Source of the DNA: Candidatus Gastranaerophilales bacterium
Lineage (GTDB): Bacteria > Cyanobacteriota > Vampirovibrionia > Gastranaerophilales > Gastranaerophilaceae
NCBI GenBank assembly: GCA_944322755.1
Contig: CALUPY010000006.1
Location: forward strand, 1-64,000
Direction: 5' to 3'
DNA: 64,000 bases
A program made the translations under genes and the position numbers. Below, piece by piece: positions 54,817 through 62,946 of this stretch. Position 1 is the first letter of the stretch, and each line of letters begins with the position of its first letter. The notes under the pieces were generated by a model that was not told the DNA's origin, ran no database searches, and saw nothing but the letters and a program-made list of their open reading frames with translations.

Positions 54817-55463
54817 GAAACTATAGCAACACCAGAGCTTGTTCCGAGACGTTCTGCACCGGCATTAAGCATCTGCAAAGCTTTTTCTTTATCTCTGATA
54901 CCGCCTGAGGCCTTGACTTTCAGACCATATGGAGAAACTGTTTTGTACATAAGCTCGACGTCTTCGACTTTTGCACCAACCCCGTTTTTTACAAAACCCG
55001 TTGATGTTTTTACAAAGTCAGCTTTTGCCTCAACACACAGTTCACACGCCTTTTTTATTTCATCTTTTTCAAGAAGGTCTGTTTCCAGAATGACTTTCAA
55101 TGGATGTGTTCCGCAAGCAGCTTTGACCTTTTTAATATCCTTTTTTACTAAATCATAGTCTCTATTTTTTAAGGCAGAAACATTTATAACCATGTCAATT
55201 TCATCAGCGCCGTCTTGTATTGCGAGTTTTGTCTCAAATGCTTTTACCTCAGATACATTTGCCCCTAAAGGAAAACCTATAACTGTAACAATATTTACTT
55301 CCGTATCTTTAAGCGCTTCTTTTGCAAGTTTTACATTACAGGGATTTATGCAAACACCTTTAAAATGGTATTTCTTCGCTTCTTCAAAGAGTTTTTCCAG
55401 TTCCTGCTTTGTTGCATCCTGTTTTAACAAAGTGTGTTCTATATGTTGTTCCAGATTTTGCAT
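54813..55463 (-). CDS. deoC: Deoxyribose-phosphate aldolase
   Basis: 216 residues. Splits 2-deoxyribose-5-phosphate to acetaldehyde and glyceraldehyde-3-phosphate in deoxynucleoside salvage. VTVIGFPLGANVSEVKAFETKLAIQDGADEIDMVIN, the Schiff-base lysine region FVKTSTGF, and VKASGGIRDKEKALQMLNAGAERLGTSSG are family hallmarks. AAAGGAC ribosome-binding site. It follows recO closely on the minus strand. Confidence 0.95.
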   Translation of the reverse strand: MQNLEQHIEHTLLKQDATKQELEKLFEEAKKYHFKGVCINPCNVKLAKEALKDTEVNIVTVIGFPLGANVSEVKAFETKLAIQDGADEIDMVINVSALKNRDYDLVKKDIKKVKAACGTHPLKVILETDLLEKDEIKKACELCVEAKADFVKTSTGFVKNGVGAKVEDVELMYKTVSPYGLKVKASGGIRDKEKALQMLNAGAERLGTSSGVAIVS

Positions 55464-55475
55464 AATTTTGTCCTT

Positions 55476-56237
55476 TTATTCGATAATAGCAAGTATTTCA
55501 GTTGATTTAAATTTTTTGGGCGAAAAGTGTTCGACGTAAGATTTCATAAGCTTAAAACAAAACTCGCACACCTTCTCATTAGCAAGTTCCTCATATCTGC
55601 TTTTGGCGTTATAATCAAGCTGCAAGAGTGTTGTCATAAAATCACGCAGTTTATAGTGGAGCTTTGCAGCATGCAAGGATTTTATTTTACATTTAGGGCA
55701 GACTATACCGCCTTTTTCCGCTGAAAAATATATATTTTCCCTGTCTATCGGACATCCGCACTCAACACAGTTTTCAAGCTCCAGTGAATAACCCGTTATA
55801 TGCATAAGTTTAAGCTGAAACTTTAAGACGGAAATCAAAAGTTCTACTTTGTTTTTTGACTGTGAAATGCTCTGCAGCGTGGTGTAAAAAAGGTCATAAA
55901 TTTCAGAGCTGTTCGGATCGTTTTCTATACCGAAATTGTGTACTATTTCAGCACAGTAAATTGAGTAGAACAACTTATTCATGTCGTTTCTTGTGTTTTT
56001 GAATGTGTTTATTGCCTCTGCCTGACAGATTGTATCGAGGTTTTTGCCTTTGTGCAGCATAAGTTTGTTGGCAATCAGCATATCCATCCTGCCCCCAAGC
56101 TTGCTTGTCGTTTTTTTTACGCCTTTAGCAACTCCTCTTATGATGCCTTTGTCCTTTGAATACATGACGATGATTTTGTCAGATTCGCTGAGATTGTAGG
56201 ACTTAAGATTAATGGCATTTGTGACAAAGTTTTGCAT
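55476..56237 (-). CDS. recO: DNA repair protein RecO
   Basis: 253 residues. OB-fold N-terminus (NLKSYNLSESDKIIVMYSKDKGIIRGVAKGVKK), helical middle, and a zinc finger (CVECGCPI, then CPKC) about residue 150. RecO helps RecR load RecA on SSB-coated DNA. The ATG has GAGGGTTTTG upstream; a TTG one codon earlier is less likely. Between pilT paralog and deoC, same strand. Confidence 0.92.
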   Translation of the reverse strand: MQNFVTNAINLKSYNLSESDKIIVMYSKDKGIIRGVAKGVKKTTSKLGGRMDMLIANKLMLHKGKNLDTICQAEAINTFKNTRNDMNKLFYSIYCAEIVHNFGIENDPNSSEIYDLFYTTLQSISQSKNKVELLISVLKFQLKLMHITGYSLELENCVECGCPIDRENIYFSAEKGGIVCPKCKIKSLHAAKLHYKLRDFMTTLLQLDYNAKSRYEELANEKVCEFCFKLMKSYVEHFSPKKFKSTEILAIIE

Positions 56238-56246
56238 CAAAACCCT

Positions 56247-57353
56247 CTAAAACTGGATATTTATTTTTTCCACAGTGCCTTGATAAGCGCCTCTGAGCAT
56301 TTGTTCAATCTCGACTTTGTTATCACTGACCTCAAGAGCTGTTTCCTGGCTTATAAGACCTGCTTTAAGCAGTTTAATCAATGACATATTCATTGTAATC
56401 ATATCGTTGTATGAACCTTTTTTAACAAGGTCATAAACCTGCTCAAGCTCGTCTTTAATGATAAAATCTTTAATTGTCGGTGTAACGACCATAATTTCAC
56501 ATGCCGGAATACGGCCGGATTTGTCTTTTTTAGGCAATAGTTTCTGTGAGATACTGCCGCGTAATGTATTAGCCAGCTGTCTTCTGATATGTTCTCTGTC
56601 TTGCGGCTGGAACATATTAACGATTCTGTTAACAGTCTGAATAGCATCATTTGTGTGTAATGTAGAAATGACCAAATGTCCGGTTTCTGCTGCTTTCAGG
56701 GCACTTGTCAATGTTTCAATATCTCTGATTTCACCGATTAGTATGACATCAGGGTCTTGCCTTAAAGCATATTTAACACCGTCAGGGAATGACATTGTAT
56801 CTATTTCAACCTGTCTTTGGGTAATAATCGATTTTTTATTTGTATAAATAAACTCAATAGGGTCTTCTATTGTTATAATATGTTTCTGTTCATTCTGGTT
56901 TATAAGGTCAATCAGAGATGCGATGGTAGTGGTTTTACCTGAACCTGTCGGGCCTGTTACGAGAATAATACCGTTGTGAAAATTGGCAAAACCTTTAATT
57001 GTCGGAGGAAGTAATAATTCCTCAATTGTCGGTGTCTCATATGGAATTATACGGAAAACCAGAGCTGTATGCCCCAGCTGTCTTGCGAGGTTAATCCTGA
57101 ATCTGGACACGCCTTTAATCTCGTATGAAAAGTCAAGGTCAAATGCAGACTGGACTTTTGTTTTCAAGTATTTGGGCAAAACTGTATTCAACACATGCGA
57201 CAGGTCTTTTTCTGTCACAGGCGGAAGTGTCGTTCTGATAATCTTTCCGTTTTTTCTTATTGCAGGAGCCTCGTCTATACGTAAATGCACGTCAGAAGCG
57301 CCTTCTTTAACAGCTTTTGTTAAAAATTCGTTTATATTAAGTGTATTTTCCAT
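56247..57353 (-). CDS. Second PilT/PilU-like pilus ATPase
   Basis: 368 residues. Same architecture as the other PilT: GASDVHLRIDEAPAIRKNGKI, GPTGSGKTTTIASLIDL, IEDPIEFIY, LRQDPDVILIGEIRDIETL, and HLVISTLHTNDA. The C-terminal region is diverged from PilT (KDELEQVYDLVKKGSYNDMITMN), so it may be the accessory retraction ATPase, PilU-like. AUG preceded by GGAGGAG some distance upstream. It ends ten bases before recO, so the two genes are likely one operon though functionally unrelated. Confidence 0.88.
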   Translation of the reverse strand: MENTLNINEFLTKAVKEGASDVHLRIDEAPAIRKNGKIIRTTLPPVTEKDLSHVLNTVLPKYLKTKVQSAFDLDFSYEIKGVSRFRINLARQLGHTALVFRIIPYETPTIEELLLPPTIKGFANFHNGIILVTGPTGSGKTTTIASLIDLINQNEQKHIITIEDPIEFIYTNKKSIITQRQVEIDTMSFPDGVKYALRQDPDVILIGEIRDIETLTSALKAAETGHLVISTLHTNDAIQTVNRIVNMFQPQDREHIRRQLANTLRGSISQKLLPKKDKSGRIPACEIMVVTPTIKDFIIKDELEQVYDLVKKGSYNDMITMNMSLIKLLKAGLISQETALEVSDNKVEIEQMLRGAYQGTVEKINIQF

Positions 57354-57438
57354 AAAACTAATTATTCTCCTCCATACAATATTCTAAAGTCTTTTTTGTC
57401 CAATTAAAAGTATTTTATATTTTTTAACAAAAGTTTAC

Positions 57439-57465
57439 TTAAGTTTTTAAAAAAGATGCCGATAT
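57439..57465 (+). promoter_or_regulatory. Sigma-28 (FliA) type promoter of the 51-aa gene
   Basis: TTAAGTTT, exactly 11 bases, then GCCGATAT: seven of eight -35 and seven of eight -10 positions match TAAAGTTT-N11-GCCGATAA. The -10 continues as CGATATATA, as in the flagellin promoter. The leader then holds a hairpin CAAACC/GGTTTG. Confidence 0.75.
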
Positions 57466-57526
57466 ATAGAATATCAAACCAAGGATATGCGGTTTGTGTG
57501 TAGTTACATTATAGGAGGCGTATTTC

Positions 57527-57682
57527 GTGATTTCAAAAAACAAGTACTATGGGATGGACACTTCAATCGAAGAATTGGAGGAAGATCTCCGGGATCTCAA
57601 ATGTATGTTCAATGAGAAGAGTTTTTTAAAGACAAGAAAAAAGGAGAAAAAATTCAAAAATAAAATAGCATGGGAGCAATAA
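57527..57682 (+). CDS. Small flagellar-regulon protein of 51 residues, unknown
   Basis: GTG start with a perfect AGGAGG eight bases before. Sequence opens MISKNKYYGMDTSIEELEED and is a charged helix (IEELEEDLRDLKCMF) followed by a very Lys-rich region (KTRKKEKKFKNK) and WEQ. No signal peptide or membrane segment. A flagellar sigma-28 promoter precedes it and a strong terminator follows, so it is an independent transcription unit expected to be expressed with flagellin. A chaperone, FlgM-like regulator or RNA-binding protein are possible; none is supported by motif. Not recognised. Confidence 0.72.
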   Translation: MISKNKYYGMDTSIEELEEDLRDLKCMFNEKSFLKTRKKEKKFKNKIAWEQ

Positions 57683-57706
57683 AGTAAACAATTAAATAAT
57701 TTTATG

Positions 57707-57732
57707 AAAAGGGCAGCAAAAGCTGCCTTTTT
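57707..57732 (+). terminator. Rho-independent terminator of the 51-aa gene
   Basis: GGCAGC (57712-57717), four A, GCTGCC (57722-57727), then TTTTT. The hairpin is flanked by A and T runs that extend the stem. Confidence 0.85.
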
Positions 57733-57843
57733 GTATCCTTAGAAATGTTTATTTCAGAACTATAGTATTATAAAGCAATTTTTGAAGCCTTTTTGTTTTT
57801 ATATGTATAGAAAATAATATGGACAAAAGAGGATTAAAAAGAG

Positions 57844-58674
57844 ATGAGTTTTGAACTGACACCGCTTGCAAAACGCATTTTCTTAAATGATTATGAAAAA
57901 TCTGACAAACAAAAAACAAGTTTGGCAGACGAAACTCCTATGTTTAATACAGGTATGTCGATGTATCAGATGCCTGTATTTAATTATGGCGTTGGCATGG
58001 ACTCTTTTTACACTATGTATCTGGCCATGCAAAATATGATGAATCAGTATATTGCATTTATGCAGCAGCCTGCATTTGATTTCAGCAGTTTTAATAATAC
58101 GGGTATGGATTACAGTAATCTGTTTACATATCCATCTGTTAACATGGATATGAATATGGCAACAAATCCTTATCGACCCGCTGTAACAGATACATTTACG
58201 CCGAATGGAAATTTAACAGGATACAACAATCACAAATATTCTAATATGTCAGTGACGACTCCATATACAGGTACTGCAGAAGATTTGAATAAGAGCTTGA
58301 AAGGCAAAGGACTATTAGAAGGAAAAGGCGAAAAACTTCTTGAACTACAACAGAAATACGGAGTCAATGCAGCATTCATTGCTGCAATAGCAAGAGCTGA
58401 ATCAGGCGGCACAAGTTCTCTTGCTAAAAATAACAATAACCTGACAGGTATTACAAACCCTGGCGGTCATGGTTTTAGAAAATTCAACAGCGTTGATGAA
58501 TGCCTTGAATATACCGCTAAATTAATCAAAACAAATTATATAGACAAAAATTTAACGACTATTGCGCAAATTCACAAAAAATACTGTCCTATCGGTGCAA
58601 ATAATGATCCGACTAACTTAAACAAAAACTGGGGATATGTAGTCGGCAGCTGTATGAATCAGATGATGGTCTAG
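57844..58674 (+). CDS. Protein with C-terminal glucosaminidase/lysozyme-like domain
   Basis: 276 residues. The N-terminal ~155 residues are low-complexity, Met/Asn/Tyr/Phe-rich, with no signal peptide. The C-terminal ~120 residues fit the Glucosaminidase-type fold: LLEGKGEKLLELQQKYGVNAAFIAAIARAESGGTSSLAKNNNNLTGI, where the Glu in ARAESGG is the candidate catalytic acid, then FNSVDECLEYTAKLI. Peptidoglycan cleavage is likely. The related gene directly downstream is a paralog. Start has AGAGG nearby; a 12-codon overlapping frame begins at 57819. Not in a recognisable operon with flagellar genes, although FlgJ-type hydrolases look similar. Confidence 0.75.
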   Translation: MSFELTPLAKRIFLNDYEKSDKQKTSLADETPMFNTGMSMYQMPVFNYGVGMDSFYTMYLAMQNMMNQYIAFMQQPAFDFSSFNNTGMDYSNLFTYPSVNMDMNMATNPYRPAVTDTFTPNGNLTGYNNHKYSNMSVTTPYTGTAEDLNKSLKGKGLLEGKGEKLLELQQKYGVNAAFIAAIARAESGGTSSLAKNNNNLTGITNPGGHGFRKFNSVDECLEYTAKLIKTNYIDKNLTTIAQIHKKYCPIGANNDPTNLNKNWGYVVGSCMNQMMV

Positions 58675-58790
58675 CTTATTCGATAATATAATACGTAATT
58701 TTTATTAATCTATGATAAATTTTTGTGTTTTGTAAGTTTTTTTAAAATTTTTAAAACAAATATCAAAAAAAATTTTTCAGCATTTTTAGA

Positions 58791-58796
58791 TACAAT
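58791..58796 (+). promoter_or_regulatory. -10 box, predicted near-leaderless start
   Basis: TACAAT ends six bases before ATG 58803. If translation instead starts at ATG 58818, the GGAG at 58806 would act as ribosome-binding site inside a ~15-nt leader. Confidence 0.45.
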
Positions 58797-58802
58797 GAAA
58801 AA

Positions 58803-59600
58803 ATGGAGATGCTAAAAATGAAAGTGCTGAATAATATTTTTAACACAAATTTCAATTTTAAAAGTAATGAAAAAAACAATCCGCACAGAAAAATGCAAAT
58901 GATAAAAGTGCTGCCTGTTGCGGTTGCTTTGTCAATTGCGCAGCCCCAACCAAGAGTATCAAGGCTGCAGACAGACAATTTCGATATAAAAAATGATATA
59001 AAAATGACTGATAAAAATCATCTTTATGCAAAACCGGACGGAACATATATAAACAGACCTTATAAATATTCTGCACAAGAAATATCTCAAAGATTTAACG
59101 AGCTTTTAGAAAAATTCAAAAAAGAACAGGCCCGCACAAGAGCTTTGGCTATGGGAACATACGGGATAGTAAATACCAAACTAAATATCTCAAAAACGAG
59201 ATATGACGGAAGAGCAGAGGTTTTCAACAAATATTTTAAAGGCGGTGTACTGGAAGGAAAAGGCGCAAAACTCATTGAGCTCCAGGATAAATATGGAATA
59301 AATGCCCTGTTTCTTGCTGCTGTTACGCTTGTTGAATCAGGGGGAGGAAAAAGTAAAGCAGCAAAAACAAAATTTAATGTCGCTGGTATAAGAACCAGCC
59401 AAAATGGAAAATATGTCATTAAAAAATTCAAAAATGTTGATGAATGTTTAGAATATTTAGCAAAAACTCTCAGTAAAAATTACATAAACAAAAATATTGA
59501 AACAATAGAAAATATAAACAAAAAATATGCCGAATCACAAGTCTGGGCAGAGCATATAGTTTATCATATTAATAAAATAATTCATGACTCAAAAGTATAG
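58803..59600 (+). CDS. Paralogous glucosaminidase-like protein
   Basis: 265 residues (or 260 from the ATG at 58818). The C-terminal domain parallels the preceding gene: VLEGKGAKLIELQDKYGINALFLAAVTLVESGGGKSKAAKTKFNVAGI and FKNVDECLEYLAKTLSKNYINKN, with the same Glu in LVESGG. The N-terminal half differs and contains a short hydrophobic stretch (VLPVAVALSIA) after a basic segment, which might be a signal or anchor. Probable peptidoglycan hydrolase. The pair looks like a tandem duplication that has diverged outside the catalytic domain. Confidence 0.75.
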   Translation: MEMLKMKVLNNIFNTNFNFKSNEKNNPHRKMQMIKVLPVAVALSIAQPQPRVSRLQTDNFDIKNDIKMTDKNHLYAKPDGTYINRPYKYSAQEISQRFNELLEKFKKEQARTRALAMGTYGIVNTKLNISKTRYDGRAEVFNKYFKGGVLEGKGAKLIELQDKYGINALFLAAVTLVESGGGKSKAAKTKFNVAGIRTSQNGKYVIKKFKNVDECLEYLAKTLSKNYINKNIETIENINKKYAESQVWAEHIVYHINKIIHDSKV

Positions 59601-59655
59601 TATTATAACCAATCAGGCAATTTCTCTAATTTTATTGGCTTTAATTTATTTTTTT

Positions 59656-59664
59656 TGTTAAAAT
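59656..59664 (+). promoter_or_regulatory. Extended -10 promoter of secD
   Basis: TGTTAAAAT, giving a ~29-nt leader with AGGGG before the secD ATG. Confidence 0.55.
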
Positions 59665-59699
59665 AATGAAGTCAATTACTAGATTTAGGGGCATGACTT

Positions 59700-61007
59700 A
59701 TGAAAAATAAAAAGATTATGTTTTGGGCTATAATGCTGCTCGTTATTGTCGCACTTGTTTTTATAAAAATAAAACCGACAAAACTGGGCCTCGATCTTGT
59801 CGGCGGTTCCAGACTCATACTTGAAGCACAGACCACTGAAACAATAGCAAAAATTACACCTGAGATGATGGACAGTTTGCAGTATGCAATAGAAAATCGT
59901 GTAAACGCTCTTGGTGTTTCAGAAACAACTGTTCAACAAATAGGTGAAAAACGTTTGATGATAGAAATTCCGAGTATCAAAGACCCTGCTAAAGCCAAAG
60001 AATTTCTCGGCGAAACAGCTGAACTCGAATTCAAAAAAGAAGCACAGGGCTTTAACGGTACAACTAACTGGATTTCAACGGGCTTAAGCGGTAAAGATGT
60101 TGCCAAAGCAATGGTTTCAACAAGCAATAACGGTCAATGGGTTGTATCACTTGAATTTAAACCCGAAGGTGCTAAGAAATTCGGAAAACTAACCCAGGAG
60201 CTCGTTGGCAAGCCTATGGCAATATTTTTCAACGGAGAAATGCAATCTGCTCCTGTTATTCAAGAGCCGATTCTTGGCGGACATGCTCAAATTTCAGGCG
60301 GGGACAGCGGTTTTGCTTATGAAGAAGCAAAGAAAATGGTTGACTTAATTAACGCCGGTGCACTTCCCGTTCCTGCTAAAATTATTGAAGAAAGTCTTGT
60401 TGGGCCTACTTTAGGTGCGGACAGTATTGCAAAAAGTAAGACAGCAGGTGTTATCGGTATCAGTCTTGTTATGATATTTATGCTTTTATACTACAGATTA
60501 CCCGGATTGATTGCTGATATGGCACTTATTATTTACAGCCTTATTGTGTTTGCGATTTTCAAAATAGTACCTGTAACATTGACTCTTGCAGGTATTGCCG
60601 GTTTTATCCTGAGTATTGGTATGGCAGTCGATGCAAACATCCTGATTTTTGAAAGAACTAAAGAGGAATTGAGATCGGGAAGAACTCTATTTACTGCAAT
60701 TAACGCCGGTTTTGACCGTGCCTTTACCAGTATTTTTGATTCAAACATGACGACTATTATCACATGTGTAATCTTGTATTTCTTAGGTACAAGCATTATC
60801 AAAGGTTTTGCGCTGACTCTGGTTATAGGTGTTTTAGTCAGTATGTTTACGGCAATTACTGTTACAAAAAACTTTATGCACCTGATGTTCGGCGCAGGTC
60901 AACTCAAACATCCGGGCTGGTTTGGTCTTAAACAGAGTGACATCGGAAAAGCTTACGAAGTTCAGGAAACAAAAAGAGAAAAAGCCAAATTCGGTGTATT
61001 AGACTAA
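59700..61007 (+). CDS. secD: Protein translocase subunit SecD
   Basis: 435 residues. The first helix is followed by LGLDLVGGSRLILEA (D1 motif), the large periplasmic P1 domain with ENRVNALGVSETTVQQIGEKRLMIEIP, LGGHAQISGG, and five C-terminal helices holding GPTLGADSIAKS, AVDANILIFERTKEELRSGRTL (D4-D5) and ITVTKNFM. SecDF uses the proton motive force to finish protein export. Shorter than E. coli SecD because P1 is reduced, as in many bacteria. secF follows after 38 bases. Confidence 0.95.
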   Translation: MKNKKIMFWAIMLLVIVALVFIKIKPTKLGLDLVGGSRLILEAQTTETIAKITPEMMDSLQYAIENRVNALGVSETTVQQIGEKRLMIEIPSIKDPAKAKEFLGETAELEFKKEAQGFNGTTNWISTGLSGKDVAKAMVSTSNNGQWVVSLEFKPEGAKKFGKLTQELVGKPMAIFFNGEMQSAPVIQEPILGGHAQISGGDSGFAYEEAKKMVDLINAGALPVPAKIIEESLVGPTLGADSIAKSKTAGVIGISLVMIFMLLYYRLPGLIADMALIIYSLIVFAIFKIVPVTLTLAGIAGFILSIGMAVDANILIFERTKEELRSGRTLFTAINAGFDRAFTSIFDSNMTTIITCVILYFLGTSIIKGFALTLVIGVLVSMFTAITVTKNFMHLMFGAGQLKHPGWFGLKQSDIGKAYEVQETKREKAKFGVLD

Positions 61008-61045
61008 TCAGACTACTTAAAAATTTATTAAGGAGAATATAAACA

Positions 61046-62077
61046 ATGAATGAAACAATCCTGCATGATAAAAAAATAATAGACGTTGTAAAATACAGAT
61101 GGGTATGGTTTAGCCTTTCATTTTTACTGGTTGTGCCAGGTCTTATTGCTATGGGCTATTCAATGTTGAAATATCCGACGCATTTTCCTGTAAAAGTCGG
61201 TATTGATTTCACAGGCGGTACAATTACCCAGTATACGGTTTCGGATGACGTCAGCAATAATGAAATCGGAAAAATAAGGACAAATCTGGAAAAAGCAGGT
61301 ATCGAAAGTCCTGTTATTCAGGTTTTAAAATCTAATAATGCCATAACAAAAAATACGGACAAAAAAAATAACATAGGCAGTATTATTTCAATAAAGACTG
61401 CTTTCCAAAGTAACGATAAACTATCTGAACAAAAAATAGCAACTGTTATAAAAAAAGACTATCCAAATGCTGAACTGGTTCAGGTAAGTTCAATCGGGCC
61501 GACGCTTGGCAGTGAATTATTCAAGAATTCAATGTTTGCAGTTATCCTAGCTTTCGTCGGTATTGTTGCTTATCTTACAATACGTTTTCAGCTTGATTAT
61601 GCGGTTATTGCGATTATATCCCTTGCACATGACGCTTTGTTTGTTCTCGGTGTATTTTCTATTTTAGGTATATTATTCGATGTTCATATTGATGCACTGT
61701 TTATAACAGCTGTTCTGACTGTCATTGGTTTTTCTAACCACGATACAATCGTTGTTTTTGACCGTATCAGAGAAAACTGCAGATTTCTCGCGAAAAAGGC
61801 AAGTTTCCCTGAAATAGTAAACGCCAGTGTTAACCAGACTTTAGCTAGAAGTATAAATACTTCCTTAACCACATTAATTACTCTTGCCGCTTTATACCTC
61901 TTCGGCGGTGAAACAACAAAAGAATTCGTATTTGCGATGATAGTCGGTATTGCTATCGGTACATATTCTAGTATTTTCTTTGCAAGTACACTGCTCGACT
62001 GGTGGAGAGAAAGACAGGACTCAAAAGGCGGCAAGTCGTCGGGTGCTGCAAAAGCTAAAGAAGGAGCTATTGCTTAG
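61046..62077 (+). CDS. secF: Protein translocase subunit SecF
   Basis: 343 residues, six membrane helices. GIDFTGGTITQYTV near residue 55, SSIGPTLGSELFKNS, HDALFVLGVFSILG, GFSNHDTIVVFDRIRENCR, and the C-terminal ARSINTSLTTLITLAALYLFGGETTKEFVFAMIVGIAIGTYSSIF. The usual GYSINDTVVVFDRIRE is here GFSNHDTIVVFDR with the key Asp kept. AAGGAG ribosome-binding site. Ends with a Lys/Gly/Ala-rich cytoplasmic tail. Confidence 0.95.
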   Translation: MNETILHDKKIIDVVKYRWVWFSLSFLLVVPGLIAMGYSMLKYPTHFPVKVGIDFTGGTITQYTVSDDVSNNEIGKIRTNLEKAGIESPVIQVLKSNNAITKNTDKKNNIGSIISIKTAFQSNDKLSEQKIATVIKKDYPNAELVQVSSIGPTLGSELFKNSMFAVILAFVGIVAYLTIRFQLDYAVIAIISLAHDALFVLGVFSILGILFDVHIDALFITAVLTVIGFSNHDTIVVFDRIRENCRFLAKKASFPEIVNASVNQTLARSINTSLTTLITLAALYLFGGETTKEFVFAMIVGIAIGTYSSIFFASTLLDWWRERQDSKGGKSSGAAKAKEGAIA

Positions 62078-62080
62078 AGC

Positions 62081-62521
62081 ATGTCTTGCGAAAAAAAACT
62101 CAAAAAATCAGATATGTCTCTGGCTCAGTTTGTGTCAGAAACCAGAGAAAAAATTGGTCTTTCACAGACAGGTCTGGCTAAAAAAAGCAGCCTTCCTCTA
62201 AAGACTATTGAGGAAATAGAAAGCGGAGAAGAACTGTTTTTGGCTTCGACTATAAGACAAAAGCTTGCGAGAGGTTTGAAGCTTAACCCTTCTGATATCA
62301 AAGTTCACGAAAAACATCCGGACTTGTCATTGCTGCCAGAAACCGAGCAGATTTCAATAATAAAAGAACGAATACTCTATCACGATGTAGAAGATTTGAG
62401 ATGTCCGGTTTGTGATTCTAAATTAATAACCAGAATTGCTAAAATGTATGATCTTGAGGACAATCTTATACTCGTTCCCAAGGCCAGATGCGAAAAGTGT
62501 CCGTTCCAGATAAAAGGTTAA
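62081..62521 (+). CDS. XRE-type helix-turn-helix protein with C-terminal zinc ribbon
   Basis: 146 residues. The N-terminal ~70 residues form a Cro/C1-type HTH: LAQFVSETREKIGLSQTGLAKKSSLPLKTIEEIESGEEL. The C-terminal half has CPVCDSKLIT and CEKCPFQ, two CxxC pairs 33 residues apart that would bind one zinc. It follows secF after three bases, so it is in that operon. DNA-binding role is probable, the target unknown. No clear ribosome-binding site close to the ATG; translation may be coupled to secF. Confidence 0.8.
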   Translation: MSCEKKLKKSDMSLAQFVSETREKIGLSQTGLAKKSSLPLKTIEEIESGEELFLASTIRQKLARGLKLNPSDIKVHEKHPDLSLLPETEQISIIKERILYHDVEDLRCPVCDSKLITRIAKMYDLEDNLILVPKARCEKCPFQIKG

Positions 62522-62547
62522 TATTTGTATAAAACGGCATTATATAG

Positions 62548-62553
62548 TAATAT
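62548..62553 (+). promoter_or_regulatory. -10 box, predicted leaderless crcB
   Basis: TAATAT ends six bases before the crcB ATG; no ribosome-binding site is present in the 40 bases between genes. A TATAGT five bases upstream is an alternative -10. Confidence 0.45.
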
Positions 62554-62559
62554 TGATGT

Positions 62560-62946
62560 ATGTTAAACGTACTTGCTGTATTTTTTGGCGGCGGCCTGGG
62601 GTCGCTATTAAGATATCTGGTTAATACTCTTTTCACCAGATACAATATATTAAAATTTCCATATGCGACACTGTTTGTTAATATAACAGGAAGTTTTATA
62701 CTCGGGGCATTGTTCGCAATTTTTATTCAAAAGACGGACATTCATCCGGCTCTGAGGTTAGCTTTGTCCGTCGGGTTTTGCGGTGGATTAACAACTTTTT
62801 CAACATTTTCTGTTGAGACATTTGAAATTCTAAAAAACGGACAAATTCTAAGTGCATGTTTATATATAATAATCAGCGTTGCCGCCTGCATTGTTGCGGC
62901 TGGTGCAGGATATTATTCGGGAGGCAGTATTGGAAAGTATGTATAA
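62560..62946 (+). CDS. crcB: Fluoride channel CrcB/Fluc
   Basis: 128 residues, four helices. GGGLGSLLRYLVNTLF at the start, FVNITGSFILGALFAIF with the channel Asn, and GFCGGLTTFSTFSVETFE with the Phe and Thr residues of the fluoride path. It forms dual-topology dimers exporting fluoride. I see no fluoride riboswitch upstream, only the -10. The stop overlaps the formyltransferase gene by eight bases. Confidence 0.93.
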   Translation: MLNVLAVFFGGGLGSLLRYLVNTLFTRYNILKFPYATLFVNITGSFILGALFAIFIQKTDIHPALRLALSVGFCGGLTTFSTFSVETFEILKNGQILSACLYIIISVAACIVAAGAGYYSGGSIGKYV

